Source: Camellia lanceoleosa (taxonomy: Eukaryota > Streptophyta > Magnoliopsida > Ericales > Theaceae). Taken from it: a stretch of 64,000 nucleotides of DNA. Positions 23,605 through 34,855 of this stretch are shown here, piece by piece. Each line of letters starts with the position of its first letter. The stretch's first letter is position 1. The stretch covers positions 46,285,022 to 46,349,021 of the forward strand of contig CM045768.1 of NCBI GenBank assembly GCA_025200525.1, in the 5' to 3' direction. A program made the position numbers and the translations under genes. The notes beneath the pieces were generated by a model, which saw only the letters and a list, made by a program, of their open reading frames with translations, had not been told where the DNA came from and ran no database searches.

Positions 23605-25272
23605 TTGGCGTCTTGCAATATGTCGGTAATAGTCAATGGTAAACCTGGGTAGAGTTTTAAGGCATCCCGAGGGTTGAGACAGGGTGATCCTTTATCTCAT
23701 TTTCTCTTCATCATGGTAGCAGATGTGTTAAGAAGGATGGTGGATAGGGCTAAAGAGGTAGGTTTATTTGAAGGCGTACAGGTCGGCAGAGATAAGGTTA
23801 GTGTGACACATCTACAATTTGCAGATGACACTATTTTCTTTTCTGGGGGGACGAAAGCCAAATGGTTAATCTCTATGCGGTGGTAAGGCTTTTCGGGGTA
23901 CTCTCTGGTCTTAAGGTAAATTTCGAAAAGAGTAGGGTAGCGGGTATTAATGTGGATTCAAGTTTGATTCAGAGAGTGGCTGAGTTACTTGGGTGTGGTA
24001 TAGAGATATTTCCGATGAAGTATTTGGGGCTCCCGCTGGGAGATAATCCAAGGGATGAGGTGTTTTGGAATCTAGTCGTGGAAAAGATAAGGAAGAGGTT
24101 AGAAGGGTGGAGTAGGGCTTTACTATCTCGGAGAGGTAGGTACACTTTGGTTAAGACAGTGCTAAGTGGAATTCCAATTTATTTCATGTATATGTTTAAG
24201 ATTCCAGTCAAGGTAGCAAAATTTATAGAAACGTTATTACATGATTTCCTTTGGGAAAGGAAAGATAAAGGAAAGAAGGATCATTTGGTGAAGTGGGAAA
24301 CGGTGTCCTTATCTAAGGAGAATGAGGCTTTGGCCATTGGTAATATAGTGGCTAGAAACACAGCTCTGCTGGGCAAGTGGTTATGGAGATTTCCCATTGA
24401 GTGTGATTCATTATGGCATGCGGTTATTAAAAGTAAATATGGGATTCAGGTTAATGGTAGGGACTCTCAGGTGGTCACGAGAGAAAACGAGAGTGCTCCT
24501 TGGAAGTCCATTTCTCAGATTTATCCCGTTTGGTCTCGATTCATTTCTGTGGGGGTGGGAAATGGGGAAAAGGTCAAATTCTTAAAGGATGTTTGGGTGG
24601 ATTTTTCGTCCTTGGTGGAATTCTATCTACTCTTATATAGCGTTTCTTAGTCTCATTATGTTTCTGTTGCGTCTATGGCGGGTTCTTTGGTGGCTCTTTT
24701 TTCTTGGAATTTTAACTTCTGCCAAAATCTTCATGATAGGGAAGTTCCAGAATTGGTATCTCTTTTGTCAAGGCTTGAAAATGTTTCTTTGTCTCCAATC
24801 TTGAAGGATAGGTTAGTTTGAAATATCCATTCATCGGGTTCTTTTACTTGTAAATCATTTCTTGATAAAATCATTGATTCTTCTCATATACCTCAGTTCC
24901 TGTTTCATAAAAAGATTTGGAAGGCATGTGCTCCTCTTAAGGTGAAAGTGTTCATGTGGATCTTGGTTCATGGGGCACTTTGACAAATGATTCATTGCAA
25001 AAGAGGAGACCTTTGCGATATCTTAATCTTCAATGGTGCATTATGTGTTCTAAGAGTGGAGTCTTTGGATCATCTCTTTTTGCACTTCTCGGTGGCTAGA
25101 CGCTTGTGGCATATGGTGTTTGGTTTGGATAGTGTGATGTGGGTGGCCCCAAAAGGATGTGCTCAGATGCTATTATTTGATTTTCAAATTTTTGGAAGGT
25201 CGAAGAGGGCTAAGGTGCTTTGGAGTGGTGTCGTCTTTGCAATTTTTTGGGTCATTTAGTTGGAAAGAAATG
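23605..25272 (+). pseudogene. LINE2 RT C-terminus and zinc-knuckle tail
   Basis: After the MITE the frame gives GLRQGDPLSHFLF near 23670-23712, then VTHLQFADDTIFF with the catalytic Asp pair near 23830. A frame change near 23870 leads to 23862-24650 (GVLSGLKVNFEKSR, MKYLGLPLG, GRYTLVKTVLSGIPIYFMYMF), the RT thumb and connection. Further stops follow. The zinc-knuckle tail (FNGALCVLRVESLDHLFLHF) lies at about 25030-25095. RT upstream of the LRQGDPLS motif is missing apart from a short piece before 22697. Confidence 0.88.
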
Positions 25273-27189
25273 CGCATGTTTTCGAAGGAGTTGCCTGGGA
25301 TATAGACTATTTATGGGATAAGGTGAGATATTTGGCGTCTTTTTGGGCCTCAGCGAGCTCAGTATTTCGAAGGACTCCGCTTTTTTTGATTGCTACAGAC
25401 TGAGTGTCAGTTTGTACTATGTAGTTTTAGTTTGTTTATCTTTTTGTATCTTCTTTTGTTGATTTTTGGTTTTGTTTTCCATCTTCCTTGTAAAGGATGC
25501 CTTATCCTCTTTTTCTTGGCCTTGTGCCTTAATACATCTTTGTTTGTTGTTGATAAAAAAAAAAAAAAAAAAGTTTCGTGTTGTACTTAATTAATTAGCT
25601 AAAGTAGTTAGTTAATTTATAATGTTGTAATAATTAGCTAACATAGTTAATTTATTTCATTTGGTTTGTAATAGTTAGTTAATTAGATAATAATTAGCTG
25701 GTCCATTTATTCGGACCCTCCTACGCGAGGGCAAACTTGTAATAATGTGTATGTCTTCCAACTCCACGTCTTTCTCTCTTTTATTTATCCGCTTACGATG
25801 GATAGTGTAGAACATCATTTTTCTTTTTTTAGCATTCTACATTTATAAAGCATTCATTTGTCTTGCATGCCTTAGGCTCGGTTCATCATTCTAACAAAGC
25901 ATTGTTGTTTATTACTTCGTTGAATACATGTTTAAAACGCATGCTATCAAATTAATTCACATGGTATATTAGTAGCCGAGCCTATTAATTACATCTTACA
26001 TGTGTTGCATTAGTCATACAACATTAATTAGTGGCATGCATGTTTTCTAATTATTTTGCTTGTTTTGGCTCACCTCGGACTACTAGGTGAGCATTTTATT
26101 GCTTTATCATATTTGCATGAGTGTGGTTGTTGTCATGTCTAACACGCTTGCCATGAGGCTAATTGCTTAAGTGCTATATCTACTTGAATGCCTATAGATG
26201 AAGGTTAATTTCTTGAATTGGAATAATTTGAGTAATGTATTTATGAGATCTGTAATAACCCGACCCTCATATATGCTTTACATTTCTAGTTATATGACTA
26301 ATTACATGTTTAATGTGAAATTTCACGTGGAGTTGTGCTTACATATATGAATTATTTAATTATGTCATTCTATATGTTGGTTATTGGAGAAAATCTATTA
26401 AAATTAGGACGTTTGAACTTGAAATTGGAAGCCTTAGAGGCACGATAACCCGAAATTGACTTTACATTTATGCTTAGCATGATTTTTAGGACATAATATC
26501 AAGTTTTGTAAAAATTTGATTCGTAATCAATTAATTGGGAAAATTTAGATTCAACCCTCTTAAATCTTATACCTAGATAGATATAAGAGTCTTGGATGAC
26601 TTAGTGTCAAGAACCAAAAAAAAAAAAAAAAAAATCTCCTGAGAAAGTGAGAGAGGGTGCTAGAGAGGAAGAAGAAAGAGAGGAGGCTTCAACCAGGGTA
26701 AGGATTGAAATTCAAGGTGAGTGTAAATCAACTTAAATCCTCCTTATTTCCTTTTGATTGATGAATGTCAAGCACTAAATTGAGGTTTTATGATCACCCA
26801 AGTTAGGGTTTTGACCTAGAGAACTTGTTTGAGATAAATCCATGAAAATTATTAAGTTTCATTGTATTTATTTAAACTATGAGTTAAATCTTGTATTTTG
26901 GGTTTGTTTTGAGTTAACTTGAGGAAAGAGCTTCAAGATATGCATGTGTTGGTCTCTCTATATATATTTATTGTATCCCTTTTGGGTTCATCATGGTAAG
27001 GTAAGAAAATGCAAAGAATATGATCCTTAAGTTTCATAGATGGCCTTTAAATAAGTTATGAACTATTTAGGTTTAAGAATCATGTTTATTACATCCTTAT
27101 GTTGTGTTGATGAAAGGAATTTTGCTTATATTTGAGCCTAAAATGCTTTTGAAAGTTGGATTTTGATGAATTTCGGACTGCCCACCCAG

Positions 27190-27345
27190 AACTACACGTG
27201 CGAAGGCCCAAGGCCGCACATGCGGGAGGCACAACCGCACGTGCGGGGCTCACAGCCGCACGTGCGGAAAATAGGGGAGAAGAACTGAACTACACTGCAA
27301 TAAAAGCACATGTGGTGGGGACTTCCACACGTGCGGCTTAAGCTG
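27190..27345. repeat. Array of CCGCACGTGCGG-type palindromes
   Basis: At least six variants of CGCACGTGCGG occur in 155 bp, several being perfect palindromes around CACGTG (the G-box core), spaced 15 to 25 bp and then wider. The array is GC-rich against an AT-rich background. It may bind bHLH/bZIP factors or form hairpins; no function can be shown from sequence. Confidence 0.75.
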
Positions 27346-27699
27346 GAAAATTCTGTAGTTTTCTTTTGCTCTTTTCAACCATCTGAATGTGTTAATATGT
27401 CCATTCGATGTTCCTATAATGTATTGAAATACGTGGAATTTAGTGAATTGAACATTTGATAAATAAGAGGAAACTAAAGAAAAGTGATGTACTTACGAGT
27501 TGTGTACTATGTGTAGGGTACATATAGGAGGGGACCATTGTTCATCCGCATCATAGTGAATGATAGTAGTGTAATGTCATATTTCATTCATGTAATGTAT
27601 TCATATATGTTATTCGGTACCTTATTCACTTTTTTAATAAATAACTTAAGTTATATGAGTTATGTTTGATAGAACAGTTAGAGTGATTGAACTTTGGCA

Positions 27700-27895
27700 C
27701 ATGAGATATGGACCTGAGGTCGTTTTGTTTGCTATTATGAGGGCCCAAGGCTGTTTTGTTAATATGATAGGCCTAAGGCCGTTTTGTATTTCGTTGGGCT
27801 TGAGGCCGTTTTGCTATTATAATGGGCCTAAGGCCATTCTGTAATACGTTGGGACTAAGGCGGTTCTGTCTTATATGGGTCCGAGGCCGTTCAGA
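27700..27895 (+). repeat. Degenerate tandem repeat GGCCTAAGGCCGTTTTG
   Basis: Six or seven imperfect units of about 28 to 32 bp share the core GGGCCTAAGGCCGTTTTG. The core itself contains the short palindrome GGCCTAAGGCC. The repeat lies within solo LTR C. Confidence 0.8.
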
Positions 27896-28226
27896 AAAGG
27901 AAATACGAATAAGACCAACTTATGATTTATGAATATGCACTGTTAAGTTATGCTCGTACTCTTAATCTGTTTGTATTACTATCATTCACTGAGCCTTGCT
28001 CACTCCATTTTTATGGATGTTTCGTAGCTAATCAACCCACAGAACAACCTTAGGTTAGCCCAGGAGCTTTTTGCTGGACCCGTTTTGCTGAGTCACCCAG
28101 AGTGGCTCTTTCGTTTTATTTTTGGGAAATCCCCATGATGGCATGTTCTGTTAGTGTAAGGAGGAATAAGTGTGATCATATTATCAACACTTAACTTTAG
28201 GTTACAACCCTTTTTACAGTCTCAAT

Positions 28227-29120
28227 TATGGATAGGCGCGGGTTGGTTGCGGCCACGGAACTTCCAATCTGCCATCCGTCTGCTAGGTTGGCGGATTGAA
28301 GAAAATCAATCCGCATCCGTCTGCCAATCCGGCGGATGTGGATTGAGCGGATTGACGGTTTGGCGGATGGATGTGAATCGGTTCGGCAGTTTAAAATTTT
28401 ATAAATTTTCAACATAATTCAATTTGTGCACTTCCTTAAAAAAAAAAAAAAGTATTATAGTCAATGACTTAAAAAAATATTACAATCACGGCATGCCTCA
28501 TTCAAAGCAAAAAAGTTTGAAACTTTAGAATATCACAATCACTGCATGCCTCATCCACATACTACAATCACAGCATGCCTCATCCACATAAAGTATTACA
28601 ATATGTGGTTCTTAAAATATAAAAACAATTCAAACCACCAAAACCATGAACAGAGTAGTAGTAGAGATTGTATGTCTCTGTATTATTACATCTATATCTA
28701 TTTTTGAAAACAAAAATCAACGAGTATATATCATATTTTCTATTTATTATTTTTAGAGATAGATTTAAAAATCAAAAAATATAGATAAATAATACGTTTA
28801 TTTTTTTCAATTCAAAAAGATATTCAAGTAGAAAACTTTTTTTCAACAGAATATTTAAACTCTTTTTTAATTGAAAACACAAATAGAATATTTAAACAAA
28901 CTGAAAACACAAAGTCTTATAAATTACTAGGGGTGCTCGCGGTTTGGCGGTTCGGTTACGGCCAAAGGAATCTCAAATCTGCCATCCGTCCTCCAATTTG
29001 GCGGATTGGAGAAAATCAATTTGCAACCGTTCACTCGTCATCACGCATTCGTCTAAAATACGGCAGATCAGTTCGGTTCGGTCGGTTTTGGCGGATCGGT
29101 ATATCCGCTGCTCACCCCTA
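28227..29120 (+). mobile_element. hAT-like MITE, copy 2, inside solo LTR C (TSD GTCTCAAT)
   Basis: An 894-bp copy nearly identical to 22697-23596, with a perfect 8-bp duplication GTCTCAAT at 28219-28226 and 29121-29128. Its right end CTCACCCCTA is intact. The left end has drifted to TATGGATAGG. No open frame has transposase features, so it would need a transposase in trans. Confidence 0.92.
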
Positions 29121-29860
29121 GTCTCAATAGATATGAATGGTATACGGAAATGTTATGTACTTATGTATAGTAATGTATCAAGATCCTAGCATTTAGACAC
29201 AGCTCAATGAATGCTTTATTCTGCTATTATTTTGCTTTCGTTCAGGCCCCAATATGAGTAAAACTTTAAATACCAAGGTTGAGGCCTAAGGCCAGGCTGG
29301 TCATGTCCAAACTTTTAGGGGCAGGTTTGGGTCGTGACAAGATCACTTTTTCAGGTGGTACATATTCAAAACAATTTTCAAAAACATATATGAAATAAAA
29401 TGTTCTAATTTTTGCAAATTAGTCTATACTTATGTGCGTCACATAGTAACAATAGCCTAATAATTGGAACAAAAGTATATAATGTAAATAAGAATCATAT
29501 CATGATTAGTAGAGGTTGATCTTTGATCGGGCAAGTGGGGTGCTCAATTCATGACCTTTTTCTCTCGTACCTAAGTTCCCGAGCCGAGACACTTTGATGA
29601 TGACGGATAAGTGGCCTTTGGCACGAGTCTCGGGTTTCCTAGATTTTCCAAAAATATTTAGGTAGAAATTTTGTATCTGGCAAAACAGTCCATTTTTGGC
29701 ATTTTGATTCAAAATCGATTTTCTAAAAGAATTGCCAAATTTGGACTCTTTTGTGTTTTTTTATTTCATTGCATTTGTGAGATCAGATTCAGAATCACGG
29801 GAGTCCGAACTATAGGGCTATCATATCCGAAAGGAGCACGAAAAGTCGAGCTATAGTTAT

Positions 29861-30581
29861 GCAGTTTATGAAGGAATTTCATGCTAATGGCAAATTGGTA
29901 AGTGGAGTGAATAGGTCTTTTACCCTGGTCCCAAAAAAAAGATAACTCAGTTGGCTTGGCAAATTATAGGCCTATTAGTCTCGTGGGTTCAATGTATAAG
30001 ATTCTGGCTAAGGTTCTCTCTAATAGGCTAAAAATTGTTTTGCTTGATATTATTAGTGAAACTCAATCAGCTTTCATGAGTGGTAGAAATATCCTTGATG
30101 GTGCCTTGATTACAAATGATGTAGTGGAGTGGTGGAAAAAGTTTAAAAAAAAAGGGTTTGTTTATTAAGCTTGATTTTGAGAAGGCCTACGACTTAGTGA
30201 ATTGGGAGTTTCTCTTTTCAATGTTGTCCAATTTTGGCTTTGGAATGAAGTGGATCTCATGGATTAAGGAGTGTGTCTCCATAGCTAAGTTATCTATCCT
30301 TGTGAATGGCTCACTAACAGATGAGTTCCACCCCCAAAAAAGGCTTAGATAGGGTGATCCACTTTCTCCTTTCCTATTCAACATCGTGGCTGAAGGTCTT
30401 AATGTGCTTGTATCAAAAGCAGTGGAGTTGGAACTAGTTAAAGGTGTGAAAATAGGAGCAAATGAGGTGTTGGTGTCTCACATTCAATTTGCTGATGACT
30501 CTATCTTTTTTTGTAAAGCTGATGGAGCTGAAATTAGTATTATTAAAAGGATCCTAAGGTGCTTTAAGCTTGTATCCGACC
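29861..30581 (+). pseudogene. LINE1 reverse transcriptase, N-terminal and palm part
   Basis: The LINE1 frame resumes after Tat1. It carries ANYRPISLVGSMYKILAKVL, TQSAFMSGRNILDGAL and KLDFEKAYDLVNWEF (first catalytic Asp), with a frame change at a lysine A-run near 30150. After a TAG near 30349 come GDPLSPFLFNIVAEGL and SHIQFADDSIFF (catalytic Asp pair near 30500). The domain is cut by Tat2 at 30582 and continues at 36328. Stops and frameshifts show it is inactive. Confidence 0.9.
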
Positions 30582-31327
30582 TGTACGGGGAGCAAATATT
30601 CCGGCGAGCCCGTACTGCTTTCTTCCAAGCTCCGTCTCTATCCGATCACCTGCGAGGACAATGGCGGTGAGCTACCTGGCGGTGTGTGGCCGAAAAACCC
30701 CTCCGACGATCAAGTTAGCACACACCTTGGGGTAGAGAGAGAGAGAGAGAGGGGGGGGGAGAGTGTTGAGTGTAAGTATTTCTCTTACCAAAAAAAATGT
30801 CCATCCCTGTATGGGGGGCGCAGACATGCTTATATACCCTCTGTGCCCCAAATCTACTCCTAGTGATCTCTCGACACGTGGTATAGCTATCCCATATGTC
30901 AGCACAAATCTTGCTGAACATCACCTAACCCAACTGCTAGCCCACTCTACTGGGAGCTCAGCAGCCGGGCTATGTCATCTCGGCTATCAACTGCCATGCT
31001 GCACTTTATGCCCAAGTGTTCTCATAGCCAAGCTCAAGGAGGACCGGCTCGGTCACACTCCGGCGCAGTCGAGCTCGGGACAACTCATGCTGGTTTACCC
31101 TCGGACTTCCTGCCGGTCAAACTCATGAACCGCGGAACACCCACGCCTTGCCTGGTGCTAGACATCTCACTTGACCGGCTTCTATACTATGGAGCCAAGT
31201 AGCTCGGTCCAACCACACCTTGCCTTAACCGAGCAAATTCTTTTAGGACAGGGCCGCGCTACCTCAGCCCAACCTTGTTCGGCCCAAATGTGTCCGGCCT
31301 ATACCCAGACCATAAATCTCCCTCTCA
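30582..31327 (-). repeat. Tat2 3' LTR (complete, 746 bp)
   Basis: Bases 30761-31327 match 35754-36322 closely. The outer 179 bp exist only in this copy. A (GA)n and poly(G) tract lies at about 30733-30758. On the minus strand the bases just upstream of the LTR (about 31328-31350) are purine-rich (GGAATTAAGGGGCAA), a plausible polypurine tract. Confidence 0.87.
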
Positions 31328-31632
31328 ATTGCCCCTTAATTCCGTTCGCGCAAACATGACTGGGATTACTTACTCCGATCAGGGTAACACTTCCTCGGTC
31401 CTCAGTTGCAAAACGTGACCAGGCTAGTCGACATACCTGTCTCCAAAACTTGCCCGATCGACTCCTCGATTCATCATCCTCTTGACTCGCTCGATCGTCG
31501 CCTCACCTAACCTTCCTGTCTCTTCAATTCTGATGTTGCATTAATGGGGGACACGTGTCGTTCTCTTATTGGCCCTCGAGTAGCCAACCAGCGCATCTGT
31601 TGGCATTTCAAAATTTTGGCGGCCCTTGGGCC

Positions 31633-31638
31633 TATATA
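31633..31638 (+). promoter_or_regulatory. TATA box of the antisense gene in Tat2
   Basis: CCTATATACTCG is followed by a CT-rich stretch and, 140 bp on, by a consensus splice donor. This gives the plus-strand gene its own promoter, pointing against the LTR transcript. Confidence 0.5.
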
Positions 31639-31659
31639 CTCGCCCCCTCTTCCTCATTT

Positions 31660-34241
31660 CGTCCCTACTGCCTCTCTTCAAGCCCTTAACGTTTTAGAGC
31701 TCAAGCATCCCCAACTAAACCTCGTTTCTGCCATTCCTTGCATTCGTGCTCGAAAGAGTAGGCCCTGCCCTCTACTGGTAAGTCCTTTGAACTTCATTTT
31801 CGCTATTTCAATTGGTATTTCGTATATTAGGGTACCAAATACATAGTCTTTAGGACATAGGCACCTAAAATCATCCCAAACCCATAACTCTCCTTGCTGT
31901 TCTTCATTTTCCCTGAAGAACGTTGAAGATTTGGGGTGGACATCATTTGATCCAAAAAATCACTCAGACCGAGCAAATAAACTATTTGTCCCAACTTTAA
32001 TAGAAACCGGGACAGCTAGAGGACTTGGCCGCCCGACCGGGCTAACATCTGGTTAGCTTGGGCGACCGAGCTCCTTGGTTAGCCTTTACGACCGAGGTGG
32101 TTTGGCACACTTCATGACCGAGCTAAAGTCAAGCTCGCTTTGTGCGACCGCGCTTCCTCTTACACTTGTCATCATTTTCTTGCAGAGTCCAAGAGGACCA
32201 TAGACCGTTACCGAGGCTCTCAAGGACTGAGCAGCCATCAGTTCCCGGTCTGTGCCAAACCTCCTCAACCGAGCTAACTTAGTCGACCTCACATGGGGAA
32301 ATTCCGTTTCCTAATCGACATTTCGGCTGCCCTGGCCGCGTTCCGGGAGGAGTACGGCATCCTGGCCGATGTTCACTTAGAGCTTGCCGAGTTTGAGACA
32401 ACCCCCTGGAGCAGATTAGATCAATGCCCCTTTACCGTGCTGTCCATCATTGAAGGAGGCCTCCGCTTCCTGGTCAACCCATTGATGATCGAATTTCTAC
32501 GCCGGACAAGGCTTGCACCCACACAAGTATCAACCAACACTTACCACATTATCAATGGCGTACACGAGCTAAACAACCAGCTAGGCACCAACTTAGGTTT
32601 AGCCGAGATACTACGACAATACACCCTTGGGCACACCGGCGATAGCTTCGCCTATTATTTAAAAATTCGACCGGGCAAAGAAAAAATAGTGACCGGCACC
32701 CCAGATAAGGACTTACACGATGATGACTTTTTCTGGGTGTCTGGCAACTACGAAACAACCGACGTACTAGGCTAGTCAATTAGCAAGAATTTTGGTGAAA
32801 CATGTAAGTCGCGCCAACTCGCTCGGTTAGTTGTCTTCCTTCAATATTATGTACTTAACCATTTTTCTTGTTTTCTTTGCAACAATCCAAACCCCGCATG
32901 CCAACTACCAATATCCCAACGTAGAAGCCATCCGGACCGTGCTCCGTTACCGCCATCGGGATTGCAACGAGCTGCTCGGTTACCCTCCAACATACCGGTA
33001 CTCAACTCCACACCAGAGTAAGGTCACAGACTTTCTCCGTGCTCCATCACCTCCTCTAGACCCAACCTTACCGGACGTGCCCCTGATCCGGTTGACCGAA
33101 GAGTAAGAGATAGCAAAACGAAGCCGCATCAAGAACCTTCTCACAACAACTTCATCCAAGATACCAAGCATCATCACCTGCTCTCCAGCCGCCGGACAAT
33201 CAAGCGGTGCCGTGGTGGCGTTGGCGTCTCCAGCCGCCGGTCAAGCCAGCCAAGAAACCTGCTGAGATGGAAAAAGACCTTGCGCAGACCCATCTGTTGA
33301 GCTGGCTACCGAGCTAAACACCAAGCAACCCGCTGTCATGGTTGACCCAACACCAGCATGGCGACCGCAGCTAAAGCACCAGGGTAAAGACATCCCGGCA
33401 AACGCTTCCGTCAAGGGCGATAAGGAGTACCTGCTCGCCTTTGACCTTTCAAAAGCCCTTCTCCTGCCGAGCGACGTGGTTAGCAGTGACCACGTCCCTG
33501 ACACCCCGTTGGTGAAATCGGCTGTGAAGTCCATGACCAGGGTAAGAATCTCAATCTTCTACTGAAATTTTCACAAGTGTTTGCACGGTTTCCTCTCTGA
33601 TCAATCTTTTTCCTTGCAGGCCATCCAGAAGCAACACTTGGTCATGGAGCGAAGTTCATTGATTGTGGCAGAAGGCGAATGATACTGCCAGCCAAGTCTA
33701 AAGTCTTTAAACCGAGGTTGGCCGAGCAAAGTCTTCATTTCAAGTCGCTAATGCTAACAACAACAAGTTGCTCGCCCAGCTTGACGAAGCCGAGAAGAAG
33801 AGGGATGAGCTCCAAGCCGAGCTGGATGCACTAAAAAAGTCAAGGGAGAAGAAGTGCGAAGACGCCAACAACGCCGTCTTTAAGGAGGCCGAGGACAGCT
33901 ATAAGAAGCAGGTCTTCGCCACCCAAGACATCTATTTCAAAGTGGGTTGGAAGTCTGCCTGCAAACAGCTTGGTCAAGGTCATGACACCGACGTGTTTGC
34001 CTCTCCGCCGGCTGGTTTCCTACCGACCTATCTCGTGCCATATACCAACGACGTTTTCAGTGCGTTGTAGGCTGATGCCGAGGAAGGACTTGAAGAAGAA
34101 GCCGAGGCAGATGCTGAGGGAGAGGATCGCCAAGAGCAGGAGCAGCCCGGCCAAACTGAGACCGGTGACAAAGACCAATCTCCAACGGTCAACTTGGAGG
34201 CAACCGATGATGAATTCACCAACCTTTCCCCCTTAGCTTAG
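31660..34241 (+). pseudogene. Antisense spliced gene of Tat2 (putative gypsy-type transposon protein, Transposase_28-like)
   Basis: Plus-strand gene opposite to Tat2 pol. Visible splice sites are a donor CTG/GTAAGT at 31777, acceptor TTGCAG at 32185, donor CAT/GTAAGT at 32803 with a decayed acceptor (TTTGCAA) near 32880, and donor AGG/GTAAGA at 33541 with acceptor TTGCAG at 33619. The main coding exon (32293-32775) reads like the plant 'putative gypsy-type transposon' family: FTVLSIIEGGLRFLVNPLM, then TNTYHIINGVHELNN. A charged coiled-coil part (33768-33900) and an acidic tail ending at TAG 34239 follow. In-frame stops at 32773 and 34068 and the lost acceptor show decay. A poly(A)-like end lies near 34305. 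Its function is unknown. Confidence 0.68.
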
Positions 34242-34439
34242 TTTTTTTTTTTTTGCTTTGCACATGTAACTGGGCTGTCTGCCCTACCTTTTGTACTTTT
34301 TTTTAAATCAATGAAAAAGATCTAGTTTCACCAAGTGTTTGCATGGTCCTAAAGCAGAGTAACTTCAACCGGACTAAATATCTCGACAAGACAAATCGCA
34401 TTAATTAATTAACCCATATAGCCGGAATAAATCATCTCG

Positions 34440-34855
34440 GTAGTACACCAAGAGTTGAGCAAAACATCAAGTCTTTCAATCGAAATCAACATCTCGGTTG
34501 AAAATACCTAAGTTGAACAAAACATCAACTTTTCAACCGGAATAAACATCTCGGTTGAGATGAACTAAGTTGAACAAAACATCAACTCTTTCAACCGGAA
34601 TAAACCATCTCGGTTGAGAATAACTAAGTTGAACAAAACATCAACTTTTCAACTGGAATAAACATCTTGGTTGAGAGTGCCTAAGTTGAGCAAAACATCA
34701 ACTCTTTCAACTGGAGTAAACATCTCGGTTGAGAATACCTAAGTTGAACAAAACATCAACTCCTTCAACCGGAGTAAACATCTCGGTTGAGAATGCCTAA
34801 GTTGAACAAAACATCAACTCCTTCAACTGGAATAAACATCTCAGTTGAGAATACG
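34440..34855. repeat. Tandem repeat, about 58-59 bp unit, about 7 copies
   Basis: Units share the core GTTGAACAAAACATCAACT, followed by TTTCAACCGGAATAAACATC and CTCGGTTGAGA. Starts fall near 34454, 34512, 34569, 34628, 34687, 34744 and 34802. A degenerate unit precedes them at about 34353. The array lies between integrase and the antisense gene, the hypervariable region of Tat elements from which satellite DNA can arise. Confidence 0.92.

Larger units (their letters stand above)
22605..25572 (+). mobile_element. LINE2, 5'-truncated L1-type LINE in the Tat1 3' LTR
   Basis: It begins inside the RT domain at the KAYNHVDW block and runs through RT, a C-terminal region and a zinc-knuckle tail to a poly(A) run ending at 25572. 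It is interrupted by a hAT-like MITE. TTGTACTTAA occurs at 22597-22606 and again at 25581-25590, but 8 bases separate the second copy from the poly(A). A target duplication with a small left-side deletion is therefore likely, not proven. 5' truncation is normal for LINE insertion. Confidence 0.87.
26251..29339 (+). mobile_element. Solo LTR C, 3.1 kb, in Tat1 3' LTR (TSD AGATC)
   Basis: It starts TGTAATAACCCGACCC and ends GGTCGTGACA, with AGATC at 26246-26250 and 29340-29344. The undisturbed site is seen in the Tat1 5' LTR (AGATCACTTTTTC, about 6131). A GA-rich leader is followed by a GGTGAGTG donor-like site near 26720. It contains a palindrome array (27190-27345), a 30-bp-scale repeat (27700-27895) and the second hAT-like MITE. 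There is no coding capacity. Confidence 0.9.
3350..29855 (+). mobile_element. Tat1: Tat/Ogre-like Ty3-gypsy retrotransposon with nested inserts (TSD GTTAT)
   Basis: An LTR retrotransposon is bounded by GTTAT at 3345-3349 and 29856-29860 within LINE1. It has a 3.3-kb 5' LTR (3350-6649), a primer-binding-like site, gag (7604 onwards), protease, an acidic linker, RT, two RNase H domains, integrase (to 21902) and a truncated 3' LTR (22207-29855). Long LTRs, a gag knuckle of CX2H-type spacing, the long PR-RT linker and the second, archaeal-type RNase H are Tat/Ogre-lineage traits. Every domain carries stops or frameshifts. Without nested inserts the element is about 13 kb. Confidence 0.9.
22207..29855 (+). 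repeat. Tat1 3' LTR remnant, interrupted by LINE2 and solo LTR C
   Basis: Segments 22207-22604, 25573-26250 and 29340-29855 align with 5008-6649 of the 5' LTR. They share the GGCTTGCGAATC start, the GGCCGGC palindromes, both hairpins (25713-25732, 29516-29530) and the CGAGCTATA end. The first 1,658 bp of the LTR are missing at 22207. The terminal duplication GTTAT (29856-29860) is intact, so the deletion is internal to the element. Confidence 0.85.

Noticed and set aside
27156..27341. Possible small protein with repeated HVR/ARA-type residues
   Set aside because: It is a translation of the CACGTG palindrome array in a non-coding LTR.
33241..33534. Minus-strand ORF opposite the Tat2 antisense gene
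   Set aside because: Shadow of the GC-richer plus-strand coding region; no domain of its own.
34440..34855. CRISPR-like array
   Set aside because: Units are directly tandem without unique spacers, in a plant retrotransposon; it is an ordinary tandem repeat.
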